A stretch of 64,000 nucleotides of DNA from Rhynchonema sp. JSB1_4 (Eukaryota > Nematoda > Chromadorea > Monhysterida > Xyalidae), in NCBI GenBank assembly GCA_030248065.1, contig JASAMV010006885.1, forward strand, positions 1-64,000, read 5' to 3'. Below the pieces are notes generated by a model. That model did not search any database and had not been told where the DNA came from. It worked only from the letters and a program-made list of their open reading frames with translations. A program made the translations under genes and the position numbers. This document shows positions 1 through 11,904 of this stretch, one piece after another. Every line of letters starts with the position of its first letter. Position 1 is the stretch's first letter.

Positions 1-873
1 TGCATGTGTTGTTGTGACGTGCGAACATTTGTTATCATGCCCATCAGTGGACAAAGGATACAGTGAACACTGCGGGATGAGATTTTTGTCCCATGCGAAA
101 TCACATTGTTTGTGGTCTATGTGAACCCCAAACCAAATGTAAACACACCGACACATATATACACTCGACGTAAGCACACCTCAGTCACACCTGAGTTAAT
201 TTGCAGGAAAAGCTTTTTATTATGATTGCTACTGCGGTGCGTTCATTCGTTTACAACATGCTAAAGGGGACCACAAACCGTTTAGAGGTTTTGCCACAGA
301 AATGTGTTTATTTTTTAGTTGGGTACAGTGTTTAAATGCAGCTAATGCTCGAACTCCAACGACCCGAATAACTGGACATTCCGAATGTTGCTCTCAAATA
401 TTGACATACTACATGTTGACGCCAGCTTAACGGTGTTGTTTGTTGCTATTAGAATATATGAGGCCCTGAATCTGAATGGCTGTATCTGCGCATTCATATA
501 GATGGACAGCTTGTGCCTAATTTTATTCGTCTTGTATTTCAACTCAGCAAAGCCACAAACAACAGGCGTTGTACAAAAATAAGACACAGGACCCAACCGA
601 TTACAGTAATTTCACATCACAGAACAACCAGCCCATTTTTAGGGAGCCCAATCATCGTGAAAACCAAAACAAAACAACATTGTGCTTGTAACAAAAGTCA
701 CTTTTATATTTTGGAATGGAACAAGCGACAGTATAAAAATCAAAACTACACACCTCCCCAACCAGACTCACTCACAATAACGAAATCAATCAGAGAGAGA
801 ACTTCAAAAATATTTGAATTTCATAATAGAAGCCGGTCTCACAGAAAAAGGAATAAATAGACAGTAGCCAGTA
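1..873. other. Intergenic, no gene seen
   Basis: I see no conserved coding exon here. Short open frames exist on both strands (for example 513-860 plus and 342-596 minus) but they have no recognisable domain and no matching splice context. The stretch is moderately AT-rich and ends where the foldback element begins. Confidence 0.5.
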
Positions 874-1479
874 GGGTGATATTTTCGAAACGGTGTAAAG
901 GTCAGTTGGGTGTAAAGGTCGGTGGAAAGCTCGGTGTGAGAAAGTTCAGTGTAAGCTCGGCGTAAGCTTGAAACATTGCACGCTGAGCAAGCAGCAGACG
1001 CGCGTTTCTAAACGAAATGTCAACTTTGACAGTCTGCTGTGCAAGTGTTAATCGTTTGTTTGCAGTATTGTTTATTTAGGCTGGTTGCACAAGCGTTTTT
1101 AAACGATATGTATGAATTTCGTAACCTTTCATGGAGCCATATTGATTTCGTGCTGCGATCAGTTAGTGACGTCAAAATTTTTGGCACCGCCGTCAATGAA
1201 TGTTCAATTTCTCAACAGCCTTGCGGCGAATTGTTAGGTAACTCAGAAATATTCCTTTTAAAACGTTTGTGCAACCAGCTTAAACAAACCAGATTGCAAA
1301 CAAACGATTTACACTTGCACAGCAAACAGTTGACCTTTCTTTTAGAAACGCGCGCCTGATGCTTGCTCAGCGTGCAACGTTTCAAGCTCACACTGAGCTT
1401 ACACTGAACTTTCTGACACCGAGCTTTCCACCGACCTTTACACCCAACTGACCTTTACACTGTTTCGAAAATATCACCC
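874..1479. mobile_element. Foldback / MITE-like element with ~230-bp inverted arms
   Basis: The left arm (about 874-1105) and right arm (about 1255-1479) are near-complementary. The left begins GGGTGATATTTTCGAAAC and the right ends with its complement. Each arm holds short tandem units related to GGTGTAAAGGTCAG, and a spacer of about 150 bp separates them. No transposase is encoded and no clear target duplication is visible. It lies 46 bp beyond the COPE stop codon, so it may supply COPE 3' UTR sequence. Confidence 0.7.
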
Positions 1480-1525
1480 AGAGACATGTTTTGACCGTGA
1501 AAACTCAACAATATAAATTATGTAT

Positions 1526-3430
1526 CTAAGCCACCGATTCGGTACATATCTGATCAAATCTCTGCTCGGCTGCCGTATACGCCTTGGTCCATGGATGGGA
1601 CGGATGGCCCTCTTTCAGTTGGTTGATGTAACGATTGCATTGCTGAAACATTTGAAGGGGCACGTACATGATTCATGTGGACCAGTTGAACTGGGGTATG
1701 GTGTGTTGAGTTGAGGCACTCAGCCAAACAACAGCTAGTCAACAGCACACTCATGCGACCTGTTTCAACAAACTGCTTTTCTCGATTGGCGGAGCGGTGG
1801 TGTACCAAATCATTTCCGGTGCCAGACAACCAATAAATCTAATACCAATGGTATAATTCAACAAACTGTACCTCGAGCGGTTTTCCCAACTGTTGACAGA
1901 GCACGATTGAATTCACCAGAGCTTCGGCACAATTCGGATCGCGTTGGAGTGCTTCCTGAAATCATGCATCCCATTCGTGTGTATTGTTGCTGCATCAACA
2001 ATTGTAAGCTTCTCTACCATTTCACCATTTCTGTCAGATATGGTGACACACTTTCGGCTAGAACAAAAACTGCTGCAAAAGTCCGCGAACCTGCAACAAT
2101 TCCTCTGCCTGTTCATGCTTGTGCTGCATGATCAACGTAGCTGCCTGTGCGCACAGTAACAACGCCGTCTGTCCGTATTTGTCCATCATTTCTTGGAATA
2201 TGTAGAACGCGTCCTGTAGTTTGTCCTTGCCCTAGAAATCAGGAGAAGTTCAAAATGAATTCAGGGGGAAAACAATTCAAAATCAACGAGAACTAAATAT
2301 TCGAAAAGGAAACAAGGATGGGCAAAAACCAACCAAATAAATATTCGTCCAAGCCTGAGCCATCTGTGTCACAGTCGCGTCTTCGTCTTGTTCTTGCAGT
2401 TTCTTCAATTCTTTGCTGAAACATTATTGTCAAGAATCAGCACCAAGCACAAATAAAACCTTGTTCAGCTTCGGCCTGCCCGGTTACACAAGATAAACGA
2501 TTAAATGAACTGCTAGATTAGACACGCACGCAGCAACATCTCCGCGATGCATTTTCAGCAGACATTCGATGGCCAATGCACGACACTCCAGCAGATCAGA
2601 GTTTTGCAGCATGTGCAGCGCTGAGTCGTAGTTCTGAAGGCACGACACAAATTCGATAACTTTGCTTACATTCAATCAAAATAAAATCAATAAAAAACGC
2701 ACATTCTCTTTCATGTAAATGTGTGCGGCCATCAAGAAGTATGTATCACAGGCGCTCGATTGCTTGTCGAGATTTTCCACGATCGAGATTCTGAAAATAC
2801 GCGTCTGACGTCAACGTTTTCCTCAAATCAAAGTCTCTGCCCGAACTCTGACTGAGCGACCAAATATACAGACTTCAGCTTCGTCCCAAGTTAAGCTACT
2901 GGCCTTAGGCAGAACAGAAGAATGGGAACTCCTTGCCATGGAAATTGTCAAATAAAGATCAGCTTCAGCGGACAGCAAATATAGACGAGCCTCGTCAATC
3001 ATCCAATCTGCTGAATCCCTGGACCAACCGGTTGCGTTGATTGGCCATATAATCGGCGTACATTCGCACAGCGAGCAGTTCGGGCGGATGCGACGGTTTG
3101 ATTTCATCGAGCGGAATCGTGTGCTTCTGCTGCGCGATGTAGGAACGATAGAGGAAACAGTCACGCGCGATTCGCTCGTCGTCCGATGATGGACGCAATT
3201 TCTGCGCCTGAAGATGAAAACAACAGCTGTGTTAACAAAGGCAACAGCCAATGCACAACAGCTGGACGCAAGGCAGGAACATTTAGGTGCATTAAGCGGA
3301 CATATTTAAAAAAAAGATGTGCACAAGCACAATAAATTCAAAATTCGTTCATACAAACCTCAGCAATGCACGCTTGATAGTTACCAAGGTAGAACGCGTT
3401 CTTGACTGCGAATAACGGGTCCACGCTCAT
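1526..3430 (-). CDS. COPE: Coatomer subunit epsilon (epsilon-COP)
   Basis: Epsilon-COP is a TPR-like solenoid subunit of the COPI coat, pairing with alpha-COP on Golgi vesicles. Eight exons were rebuilt: 3359-3430, 3029-3207, 2703-2790, 2530-2633, 2334-2415, 2091-2231, 1872-1955, 1526-1642. They total 867 nt and give 288 aa plus stop, close to the roughly 300 aa usual for the family. All junctions keep frame and have GT/AG ends. Family-type segments include [13 protein letters not shown] in exon 1, [20 protein letters not shown] in exon 2, [13 protein letters not shown] in exon 3, [11 protein letters not shown] in exon 6 and [16 protein letters not shown] in exon 7. The start ATG opens directly into the conserved N-terminus. 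Acceptors of exons 5 and 8 end ATGTTTCAG. No canonical AATAAA was seen just after the stop. Identification is by family sequence remembered, not searched. Confidence 0.95.
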
Positions 3431-3648
3431 TGTTGTCGCCGAATTTTATGGGCAAAGATCGAACAAAATTAAATCAAGTATTCGATCAAACCGTGGACTT
3501 CTTAAAACTGAACTCAACCAATTAAGTCAAGCACACACTGGGGACAAACAATCTATAAAAAAACCCTCAATTTTTGAAGTCTTCACTTCACCTGCAATTC
3601 GCTAAATTGGCAGACGTCGGACAGTATCCAGACGCAGACCTATGGGGC
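3431..3648. other. COPE upstream region
   Basis: Short segment between the COPE start codon and the first repeat of the nested cluster. It presumably holds the COPE promoter and 5' UTR. No TATA box or other named element can be supported. Confidence 0.35.
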
Positions 3649-4403
3649 CAGTGTAGTTCCTGGGGAGGAGGGTAGGGTCCCCTACACTTGAGAGCCGAAA
3701 AAAACGTTTTTCCGAGGCCTGAAAAAATACGTTTTTATTTTTCCGGAAATTTTTCCGAGTGGCAACTATTGAAAAAAAAACGGCTTTTTTCCAAACATTG
3801 CAGAAATATGGGGGCCGTCCCTAAAAGCCCCTTGCCGATTACCGTAAAAACCTAAATACAAGGGGGGGCTCTATTAATTCACTGACCCCATTTTCAAAAA
3901 ATTATTTTCGTTTCTCAGCGAGAGCGTTCCAAATCCGGTGTTATTTTCGATCGATATTCCGAGGGGGGGCTCTATTCCGGGGGGCTCTATTTAGGTTTTT
4001 ACGGTAGGCACCACTGTGGTGCAGTGCTGTGGCTGGGGGGTGGGGGTCCCCCCAATGGTACCCTACCCGCCCCGGCCTGGTACGCTACCCCCTACCCGCC
4101 CCGCCCCGATTTTTACCCCCAAAATGCCCATTTTTCGGTCAAAAATGCCCAAATTTCGACCGAAAACCCTAAAAAGTGCAAAAAATTAGTACCCTTTTTA
4201 GTACATAAAAACAGGCACCCGAAAAAAACTTGTGTTGTACCCTACCCGCCCCGAAAAATCTTTCCCCCCCCCCCCAAATCCCAGGAACACGAGTGGCCCT
4301 AAAAGCCCCAGGGGCCCCAGGCCCCGTCCCTAAAAGCCAAGGGGGCCCGAGCCCCGTCCCTAAAAGCCCCAGGGGGAGGCCCCAGGGGGTCATTGGCCCC
4401 AAC

Positions 4404-4766
4404 CAGAGGTGGGAATCGGGCCGGGTTACCTCGGCCCGGCTCGGCCCGACGAGGTTCGGGGGTCGGCCCGACCCGGCCCGACTTGGAAAAAAGTCGGCCC
4501 GGCCCGGCCCGATTTTTTCGGCCCGACTTTTTCTGATGATATTTTGAAGCAATTTTTGGTGCAAAAATTACGGTTTTTTGGTTTAAAAATACCTGATAAT
4601 CATGGAAGTCGGTACTAATTTGCAGAATCGTGAGAAATTTTGGCAAATTTAGCCTAAAAAATCACGATTTTTATTGAAATTGGATTATTTCGGGCCCTTT
4701 CGGGCCGGCCACCCCGGCCCGGCCCGAACGTCGGACCGGGCCGGGCCGGCCCGATTCCCACCTCTG
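4404..4766. mobile_element. hAT-like MITE, TSD GCCCCAAC
   Basis: Terminal inverted repeats CAGAGGTGGGAATCGGGCC are flanked by a perfect 8-bp target duplication, GCCCCAAC, at 4396-4403 and 4767-4774. CAGAGG-type ends with 8-bp duplications are diagnostic of the hAT superfamily. The 363-bp interior is made of GGCCCG runs around an AT-rich centre and encodes no transposase. It sits inside an older repeat. Confidence 0.9.
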
Positions 4767-5470
4767 GCCCCAACCGTAAAAGCCCCAGGCCCCGTGGTCG
4801 GGTCCCTAAAAGCCCCAGGCCCCGTGGTCGGGACCCTAAAAGCCCCGGGCCCCGTGGTCGGGACCAGTACTGTGGCTGGGGGGGGGGGGGGGGGTGGGGG
4901 GCCCCCCAATGGTACCCTATGGGAAATAGAACCCCCCATTAATTGAGCCCCCTAAATGGCTCGAAATCAAAAATAGAACCCCCCCATTAATAGAACCCCA
5001 CCCCCAACCTTCACCGTACCACAGATTAGTGGTATGGTAGGGCTGTGTTGTTGTGTCAAACGTTGTTTAAGCTTGCGTACACAACAGAACACAGCTTTTT
5101 AAGCATAATCGACGCTGTTAAAGGTAGAAAATACCGAAAACAAGCCATTTTAAGGGCATTATTAACAATTATTTTTTTTCGTCGGGGGGCCCAATGAAAA
5201 ATATAACCCCCCCCAATAATTGACCCCCCCCATAAATTGAACCCCCCCAAAATGACCCCAGTGAAAAAATAGACCCCCCGGGTTCTATTTCCGACAATAC
5301 GGTGCCCGCCCCGCTCTGGTACCCTACCCCCTACCACCCGCCCCGCCCTGGTACCCTACCCGCCCCGATTTTTACCCCCAAAATGCCCATTTTTCGGTCA
5401 AAATTGCCCAAATTTCAACCGAAAACCCTAAAAAGTGCAAAAAATTTCGCGCTGCGCGCGATATGTGTAC

Positions 5471-6260
5471 CAGAGGTCGCAATCGGGCCGGGTTTGGCCG
5501 GCCCGGCCCGAGCCCCCAAATCTCCGGCCCGGCCCGGCCCGACCCGTACCCCCAAATCTCCGGCCCGGCCCGGCCCAAACCCCCAAATCTCCGGCCCGGC
5601 CCGGCCCGGCCCGAATTTTTGGCTCAGATTTTAACCCAATTTTTGTCATAATTTTTGCGATTTTTGAATCTATTTTTTTGGTTGAAAATTCATTGTTTTC
5701 CATGAAAAAGTCGCCAGATAAACAATACCAATGGTGTGGCTGGGGGTGGGGTCCCCCCTATGTACAGTAGAAGATAGGTAAGGTAGATGACGCGCCATCC
5801 TGGTACAGTAGATAGGTCGCCGCCCCCGGCTGGTACAGTAGGTTGCTATTTTTGGCTCAAAATGGTATAAAATTGATTATTTTTCACTCCATATAATAGA
5901 AAAATCGCGCGCTGCGCGCGAAATGAGGCCCCCCAAGACCCAAGCTCGGCCGGTACAGTAGGTAGGTTGATTGCAGGTCTTTGTAGTGGTACAGTAGGTT
6001 GATTGCACGCCTGGGTAGCCACACCACTGGACAATACTGATCACTTACTTGCTGAATCCGTCAGAAATTTTAGTATTTTTGACAAAAAACCCCTACTTTT
6101 TCAGTAAAATAAGTCACTTCAGAAGCTTCGGGCCGGGGTGCCCGGCCCGGCCCGACCCTCCAAATCTCCGGCCCGGCCCGGCCTGGCCCGAGCAAAAAGC
6201 CCAAAATCGCGGCCCGGCCCGGCCCGGCCCGACGACCGGCCGGCCCGATTGCGACCTCTG
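5471..6260. mobile_element. hAT-like MITE, TSD ATGTGTAC, carrying a nested insertion
   Basis: Terminal repeats CAGAGGTCGCAATCGGGCC are flanked by the perfect 8-bp duplication ATGTGTAC at 5463-5470 and 6261-6268. It is 790 bp long because a second element (5729-6029) sits inside. Without that element it matches the 352-bp relative at 28582-28933 in inverted orientation. Confidence 0.9.
5729..6029. mobile_element. hAT-like element nested inside another MITE
   Basis: Ends are CAATGGTGTGGCT and its near-complement AGCCACACCACTG. The flanking 8-mers AACAATAC (5721-5728) and GACAATAC (6030-6037) differ at one base. The uninterrupted version of the site, GACAATAC read on the minus strand at 28764-28771, survives in the relative at 28582-28933 and supports insertion here. 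Confidence 0.8.
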
Positions 6261-7300
6261 ATGTGTACTTTTTAGTACATAAAAACAGGCACGCAAAAAA
6301 ACTTGTGTTGTACCCAACCCGCCCCGAAAAATCTTTCCCCCCCCCCCAAATCCCCGGAACACGAGTGGCCCTAAAAGCCCCAGGGGCCTTTTAGAAAAAT
6401 CTTTCCCCCCCCCCTCTAGGGCTCGCGCGGGAAATTTTTTTCCCGCGGAAATTCGCGGGAGGGAGGGAAATTTGCGGGAAATTTCCCGTCCCCGTTTCCC
6501 GGGAAATATTTTGGATAGTGGCATTTCCCGCGGGAAATTTCCCGCGGGAAATAGTGCCTGAAAATTCCCGCAGGAAATCGGCCATTTCCCGCTTTTTCCC
6601 GTCCTTCGACCATTTCCCGCGCGGGAATTCCCGTCAGTAATTCCCGTGAAATTTCCCGCGGGAAACGGGAAATCGAAACGATCAGATCATCTTCTGTTGG
6701 CTTTTCTTCTTCAGTATGGATTTGAAATAGACTTTTTGTCTTTTTCAGACCTGTTCATGAAGATCGCGACCCTTAGCAATTGACTTAAACTGCATTTTTC
6801 ATCTTACAATTAGCGGCTCACGCACTGAACCCTATCAATCAAGAAATTCACGGCTTTAAAGGGGAAGCGACATTATAGATTTTTCGGATCGGGCACCCCA
6901 CTTTTATGGCATTTGCTACATGCAAACACATTGTGAATTAGCCAGCGCGTCCTTGTTTCAGTATGAAACACACGCGCTAGGTGTGAGCTCTGTGCTCACC
7001 CACGCACGCATCAGCTGCGGCACACCAGGCTGCTTGGCGGCCTTGCGGTGTTTTAGGCATGTTAGGTGTTTTAGGCACTTAGGCTTAACCTTAGACTTGT
7101 AATGGATGCCAAAATCGTTTTCAGCGGCCGTGAAAACCCCCGGAGCAGTTTTTACACCATTTCCATGGGTTTTGGCAATTTTTCTACCAGGTCCCGTATA
7201 TTTAAGGAGTGTAGAAGAGGAATTAAAAATCTTTGGAAAATCATCCACGCCTATAAAAGGCAGAAAACGGCATTTTGAGGCCAGCCGCTTCAGATTACGT

Positions 7301-7395
7301 TTAAGCCCAAGCCCAAGAAGCCTAGGCGTGGGCCTAAGCCTAAGCCTAGGCCTAAGCCTAAGCCAAAGCCTAAGCCCAAGCCTAAGGCTAAGCTC
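7301..7395. repeat. Interstitial, decayed nematode telomere repeat (GCCTAA)n
   Basis: About 95 bp of GCCTAA units with substitutions (GCCCAA, GCCAAA, GCCTAG). This is TTAGGC on the minus strand, the telomere unit of nematodes. A shorter stretch of TTAGGC/TTAGGT units in the opposite orientation lies at about 7050-7095. It could be an old telomere-healing or insertion scar, or a telomere-like satellite. Confidence 0.7.
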
Positions 7396-7530
7396 AAGAA
7401 AACAAACAAAAAATGATAGCTATGTTTTGACATCCCAACCCCGATTTCACTGTTATAAACACTATTTCTCATCATTTTGTGCATGTATAAATTAGTTTTA
7501 ACCAAAAAAGCCAAAAAAAGAAAAAATTTC

Positions 7531-8020
7531 ACCGGCGCCGGCGGGACTCGAACCAGCGGTCCCACAGGCACGAGTCCAACGCCTTCGCCGCTGAGCAGTG
7601 TAGTTCCTGGTCCGGAGGGGGAACAGACGTACCCTCCACTATTTTCGGAGGGGGAACAGACGTACCTACCTGGGGGGGGGGGGGGGGGGGGGGGGGGAAG
7701 TCCCAATTTGGGGGGGGGACGGAAAAAAGTCGTGTTTTTAGGTCGAAAAATTGGACTATTTTTGCCTTCTTTTGCGAAAAATCCCCTATAAAAAGGGTAT
7801 TTTGGCGTTTTTTTGGAGGTTTCACTTAAAGTTTACCTATTTTTGGCCTACAAATGCCTATTTTAGGCCTAAATTTGCCCATTTTAGGAAAAAATTGGGG
7901 GAGCAGACGTACCCGGAGGGGGAACAGTGGGGCAGGCGTACCTCGGAGGGGGAACAGACGTACCCGAGGGGGGGGTCCCCCCCCTCCCCCCCCCAGGAAC
8001 TACACTGCCGCTGAGCTAGC
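7531..8020 (-). pseudogene. tRNA-like sequence split by a transposon
   Basis: On the minus strand, an A-box-like TAGCTCAGCGG (about 8008-8020) and a perfect B-box GGTTCGAGTCC (7544-7554) belong to one tRNA-like unit when 7596-8007 plus one copy of the 8-bp duplication are removed. The acceptor stem halves do not pair (GGTTCGC against CGGCGCC). It was therefore probably a decayed tRNA gene or tRNA-derived SINE before insertion. Confidence 0.6.
7596..8007. mobile_element. hAT-like MITE inside a tRNA-like sequence, TSD CCGCTGAG
   Basis: A 412-bp element with ends CAGTGTAGTTCCTGG and CCAGGAACTACACTG. It is flanked by a perfect 8-bp duplication, CCGCTGAG, at 7588-7595 and 8008-8015. The interior has long G runs and repeated GGGGGAACAGACGTACC units. 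No coding capacity. Confidence 0.9.
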
Positions 8021-8114
8021 GAACCGACACACACTGCCGTCTAGCCGCTGCTACTTATATCTAGCGCTGCTGCTGTCTAATACACACACGTGTATTAATT
8101 AATGCACACACAGC

Positions 8115-8617
8115 TAGGGTTAGAGGTCGGGGGGGTACCCGACACCCGACAGCCGACACCCGACATCTGGAAGTACCCGACACCCGACATCTCAGAAAAA
8201 AGCCGACACCCGACACCCGACAGTTGCAAAAAAACCCGACACCCGACATCTAGTTTTTGAAAAAAACCCGACACCCGACACCTGTTTTTGGACCAAAAAC
8301 AGGCAAATTTTTTCTTATTTGCATCATTTGCGCAATTTTTTGGCTCAAGTTACTGAATTCAAGTATTTTCACACTAAATAAACACCAAAATGTCACATTC
8401 TGCGTCATCGGAAACATTCGGCTCGAAGAAAATTTTCTCTCAAAATTCTTCTCTCAGCAAAACTGATGTTTTGAACCGTAAGTGTCGGGTGTCGGATAGC
8501 GGGTGTCGGGTCCCAAAACACCCCACACCCGACATCTGGGGGTACCCGACACCCGACACCTACACTTTTTTGGCACCCGACACCCGACAGCCGACACCCG
8601 ACATCTCTCTAACCCTA
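8115..8617. mobile_element. TIR element built of CCGACACCCGACA repeats
   Basis: Ends TAGGGTTAGAG and CTCTAACCCTA are complementary. Inside both ends lie inverted arrays of CCGACACCCGACAT units around an AT-rich centre (about 8280-8480). No target duplication could be fixed. Non-coding. Confidence 0.65.
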
Positions 8618-9007
8618 AGGCAGCTGCGTGTAACGGTTAAACCTGATGATCAAGGGCACCTGGATGATTTTCCAAAGATTTTTATCTCCTAATGGAGTGT
8701 AGGGGGTAGTGTACCTGGGATTTTGGGGGGGGGGGGGGGGGTGGAAATCCGGTTTGGGGGGAGGGGGGGAAGATTTTTTCGGGGCGGGTAGGGTACAACA
8801 CAAGTTTTTTCGGGTGCCTGTTTTTATGTACTAAAAAGTACATATATCAGCGCGAGATTTTTTGCACTTTTTAGGGTTTTCGGTCGAAATTTGGGCATTT
8901 TTGACCGAAAAACGGGCATTTTGAGGGTAAAAATCGGGGCGGGTAGGGTACCAGGGCGGGGCGGGTAGGGGGGTAGCGTACCAGGCCGGGGCGGGTAGGG
9001 TACCATT

Positions 9008-9829
9008 CAGTGGTGTCGTTGAGAAATCGAAATTTTCCCATACCCAGCCCAATTTTCGGGAAATTTCCCATACATACCGTATTGTCGGAAATAGAACCCG
9101 GGGGTTCTATTTTTTCACTGGGGTCATTTTGGGGGGGTTCAATTTATGGGGGGGTCAATTATTGGGGGTTATATTTTTCATTTGGCCCCCCGACGAAAAA
9201 AATCATTGTTAATAATGCCCATAAAAATTGCTTGTTTTCGGTATTTTCTAACCGGCAATTATGCTTAAAAAGCTGTATTCTGTTGTGTACACAAGCTTAA
9301 ACAACGTTTGACACAACAACACAGCCCTACCATACCACTAATCTGTGGTACGGTGAAGGTTGGGGGTGGGGTTCTATTAATGGGGGGGGGGGTCAATTAA
9401 TGGGGGGTTCTATTTTTGATTTCGAGCCATTTAGGGGGGGTTCAATTAATGGGGGGTTCTATTTCCGACAATACGGTACCCCCAAAAATCAAAAATTTCC
9501 CATACCAGGGGGGGGGGTTCCAAAAACTCAAAAATTTCCCATACCCGAGGGTGGGGGTTTTGAAAAAAATGACCCCAAAAATCTTCTAAAAGTGCCAAAA
9601 TTGGTCTAAAAAGTGCTTAAAACAGAGTTTTCTTGCGGTAGTAAGCGATTTTTGACATTTTTGGACGAAAAATGGCCAATTTTGGTACTTCTTGGGGTCA
9701 AAAAGTCATTTCTTAGGGGTGCTTGTTCCAAAAGTGAAAAATTTCCCATACCCGATACCCCCGGCCGATTTCCCATACCCCATACCAGGGGGGGTAACCC
9801 CCCCAACCCCCCCCCCAACGACACCACTG
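9008..9829. mobile_element. hAT-like element, TSD GTACCATT
   Basis: Ends CAGTGGTGTCGTTG and CAACGACACCACTG are flanked by a perfect 8-bp duplication, GTACCATT, at 9000-9007 and 9830-9837. It is 822 bp long and includes a nested TA-flanked element (9077-9476). It is itself inserted in a larger G-tract repeat. Confidence 0.9.
9077..9476. mobile_element. TA-flanked TIR element (Tc1/mariner-like MITE)
   Basis: Perfect inverted ends CCGTATTGTCGGAAATAGA lie between TA dinucleotides (9075-9076 and 9477-9478), as expected for a Tc1/mariner-class insertion. Related but incomplete copies occur at about 4920-5302 and 9890-10162. No transposase is encoded. Confidence 0.8.
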
Positions 9830-10162
9830 GTACCATTGGGGGGGACCCCTCCCCCACCCCCCCCCCAGCCACAGCACTGGTTCCGAATAGGAAAAAAAGG
9901 AAATATAAAATGGCTTGTTTTCGGTATTTTCTAACTTTAACTGCGGCAATTATGCTCAAAAAGCTGTATTCTGTTGTGTACGCAGGCCTAAACAACGTTT
10001 GACACAACAACACAGCCTTACCATACCACTAATCTGCGGTACGGTGAAGGTTGGGGGTGGGGTTCTATTTATGGGGGTCAATTAATGGGGGGTTCTATTT
10101 TTGATTTCGAGCCATTTAGTGGGGTTCAATTAATGAGGGGTTCTATTTCCGACAATACGGTA

Positions 10163-11904
10163 GATGTGCTAAATTCGTGCGTAGCGCGCGATTTTTTGCC
10201 TGTTTTGGGTAAAAAATACCGATTTCGAGCCTGACTTTTTTGGGGTCGATTGTTGTTGACGATAGATACATTGTTCCCAGAATTTGTTGACGATGGATAG
10301 ATGAAATCAAAAAGGGTTGACGATAGATCGGTGAATTTGGGGGAGTGCCCCCCAAACCCCCAACCCCAAGTACCTTGCTTGTCCGGTCAACGTACCACTA
10401 TCATCAGACCAGATGCCACTCAAAAATTTGTCCAACCCCAGCTGCCTGCGACCTCCGCCAAAAATCCCGAAAGGGATGAAATCTGCTTTCACTTCTGCAG
10501 GATCTCCACAAAACGAAGCTGTTCACCACCACCAGAATAAGGATTACAATAGCTTTTCACCTCAGCCTGCCGTCGATGTCGACGAGCAGATTCGAGCGAA
10601 CGTCAACAGCAGCATCAGCAACACATGCAAACTCAACGACGACCAGAGATTATTTGTTCCGATTCGATTACCTCACTATTGTGGTCTGTCGTTGAACTGG
10701 TGCGGATAGAAAAGCGAACAGATGAGCGCTGCGTCCACCGCACAGGTTGGGTAATAAAAACCGCTTGCGTTCTATCGTCGAAAGCAAACGAAACGGCATA
10801 GTTGTAGTATTATTCTACACCCAGCTAGGTAGCTTGTCCCAGCCACCAAATCCCATACACTAAACCGAATTAAGCTGGCTCGAGCTACCCAAGAATGGTA
10901 AAAACGTGTTTTTAGGATATTCGTGGTAAAATCTTTAGCCACTCCCCCCCCAGGAAGCCAGCCAGTGCCAGTGTCGCCAAGGTTACATGGTCCAAAAAAA
11001 GAATCCTGCTTGGCCATGTTTTGTTTTTGAGCAGTTGACTCATTATCTGCCAACTGATTGTTACCGCCGCAGGAACGTATATTGGTGCCGCTGGCGAACG
11101 CTGAGGAAGAAACAGCGGATCTTCGTGAATCCGGCTCACAATCGCCGCCGAATTGCAGACGCCGCATAAATAGACCATTTCCATCGGTTGGTTGAACAGA
11201 ATTATGGTGTCTTTAGATAACGTAGTACAACAGGCGTAACCTAAACCTAACTGACTTGGGTTTTTTTGTGTTCTTTGCACTTGTAGCGGTTGAGTCTTGC
11301 AAACTGCGCGAAACATTTTCCAGTTGCTTCTGTTATCTGCGCATTCAACACACCGCACGCACGTGATAGGTCCTCCACATATATCTTATCGCGTACGAAA
11401 CGTGTTTCACAACAAAAAAATGAAACGGCACATAAAAAACGCAGACAATGTTCATTTCAATGGGGATCCAGGTGGGGTACAGGGCCCATGGCCCCCGTTT
11501 GGTCCATTTGGCACCTGAAGTGTGGGGCCACCGTTTCGGAGGGAAGGAGGAAAAATGACCTTGTACATCGCAGGATTTTCAATCTGATACACTTCAAAAG
11601 TCCAAAAATCGTGCGCTTCGCGCGTCAGATGCACCCTTTTTCAAGGAAAGTTGGCTTTCGCGCGCTAAAAATGCGAAAATTTCGATTGGCAGATGTTGTT
11701 GTATGATATTGATATTTGATATAAAAAGCGCGAAATCTAAACAAGCACTAGATAAAAATGACTTTTAAGAAATGAAACAAGCACCAGATAAAAGTAACTT
11801 TTCGGATTTGGCCCATCCCTAGGCCGAAAGATGGATCCGCCACTGGTTCATTTGCTAAAAAAATCTGCATTTACATGCACTGTGTTATTTCCACATACTT
11901 GCAG
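10163..11904. other. Intergenic / possible unc-76 upstream region
   Basis: No exon with family similarity was found. The longest open frame, 10912-11358 on the minus strand (148 aa), has no recognisable domain, and an overlapping 131-aa frame on the same strand is equally plausible, so I do not call it. The segment may hold promoter or 5' UTR sequence of the UNC-76 gene. Confidence 0.4.

Larger units (their letters stand above)
3649..10162. repeat. Nested cluster of G/C-tract-rich DNA transposons
   Basis: Nearly all of this interval is repeat. It begins with a hAT-like end, CAGTGTAGTTCCTGG, whose partner end I could not place. Blocks with TACCCGCCCC runs and the AAAATGCCCATTTTTCGG block occur at about 4070-4260, 5300-5450 and (inverted) 8770-9000. 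Blocks containing TTCTATTTCCGACAATACGG recur at about 5280, 9077, 9460 and 10140. Homopolymer G or C tracts of 8-20 nt are frequent. Proline- and glycine-rich open frames here (for example 4169-4564, 5435-5770) are translations of these tracts, not genes. Confidence 0.8.

Noticed and set aside
513..860. 115-aa plus-strand open frame
   Set aside because: Basic, low-complexity composition with no domain; overlaps another chance frame on the opposite strand.
4169..6524. Many GPARPGP-type open frames
   Set aside because: They follow GGCCCG runs inside MITEs and occur on both strands.
10912..11358. 148-aa minus-strand open frame
   Set aside because: No family similarity, no supporting splice structure, and a competing frame on the same strand.
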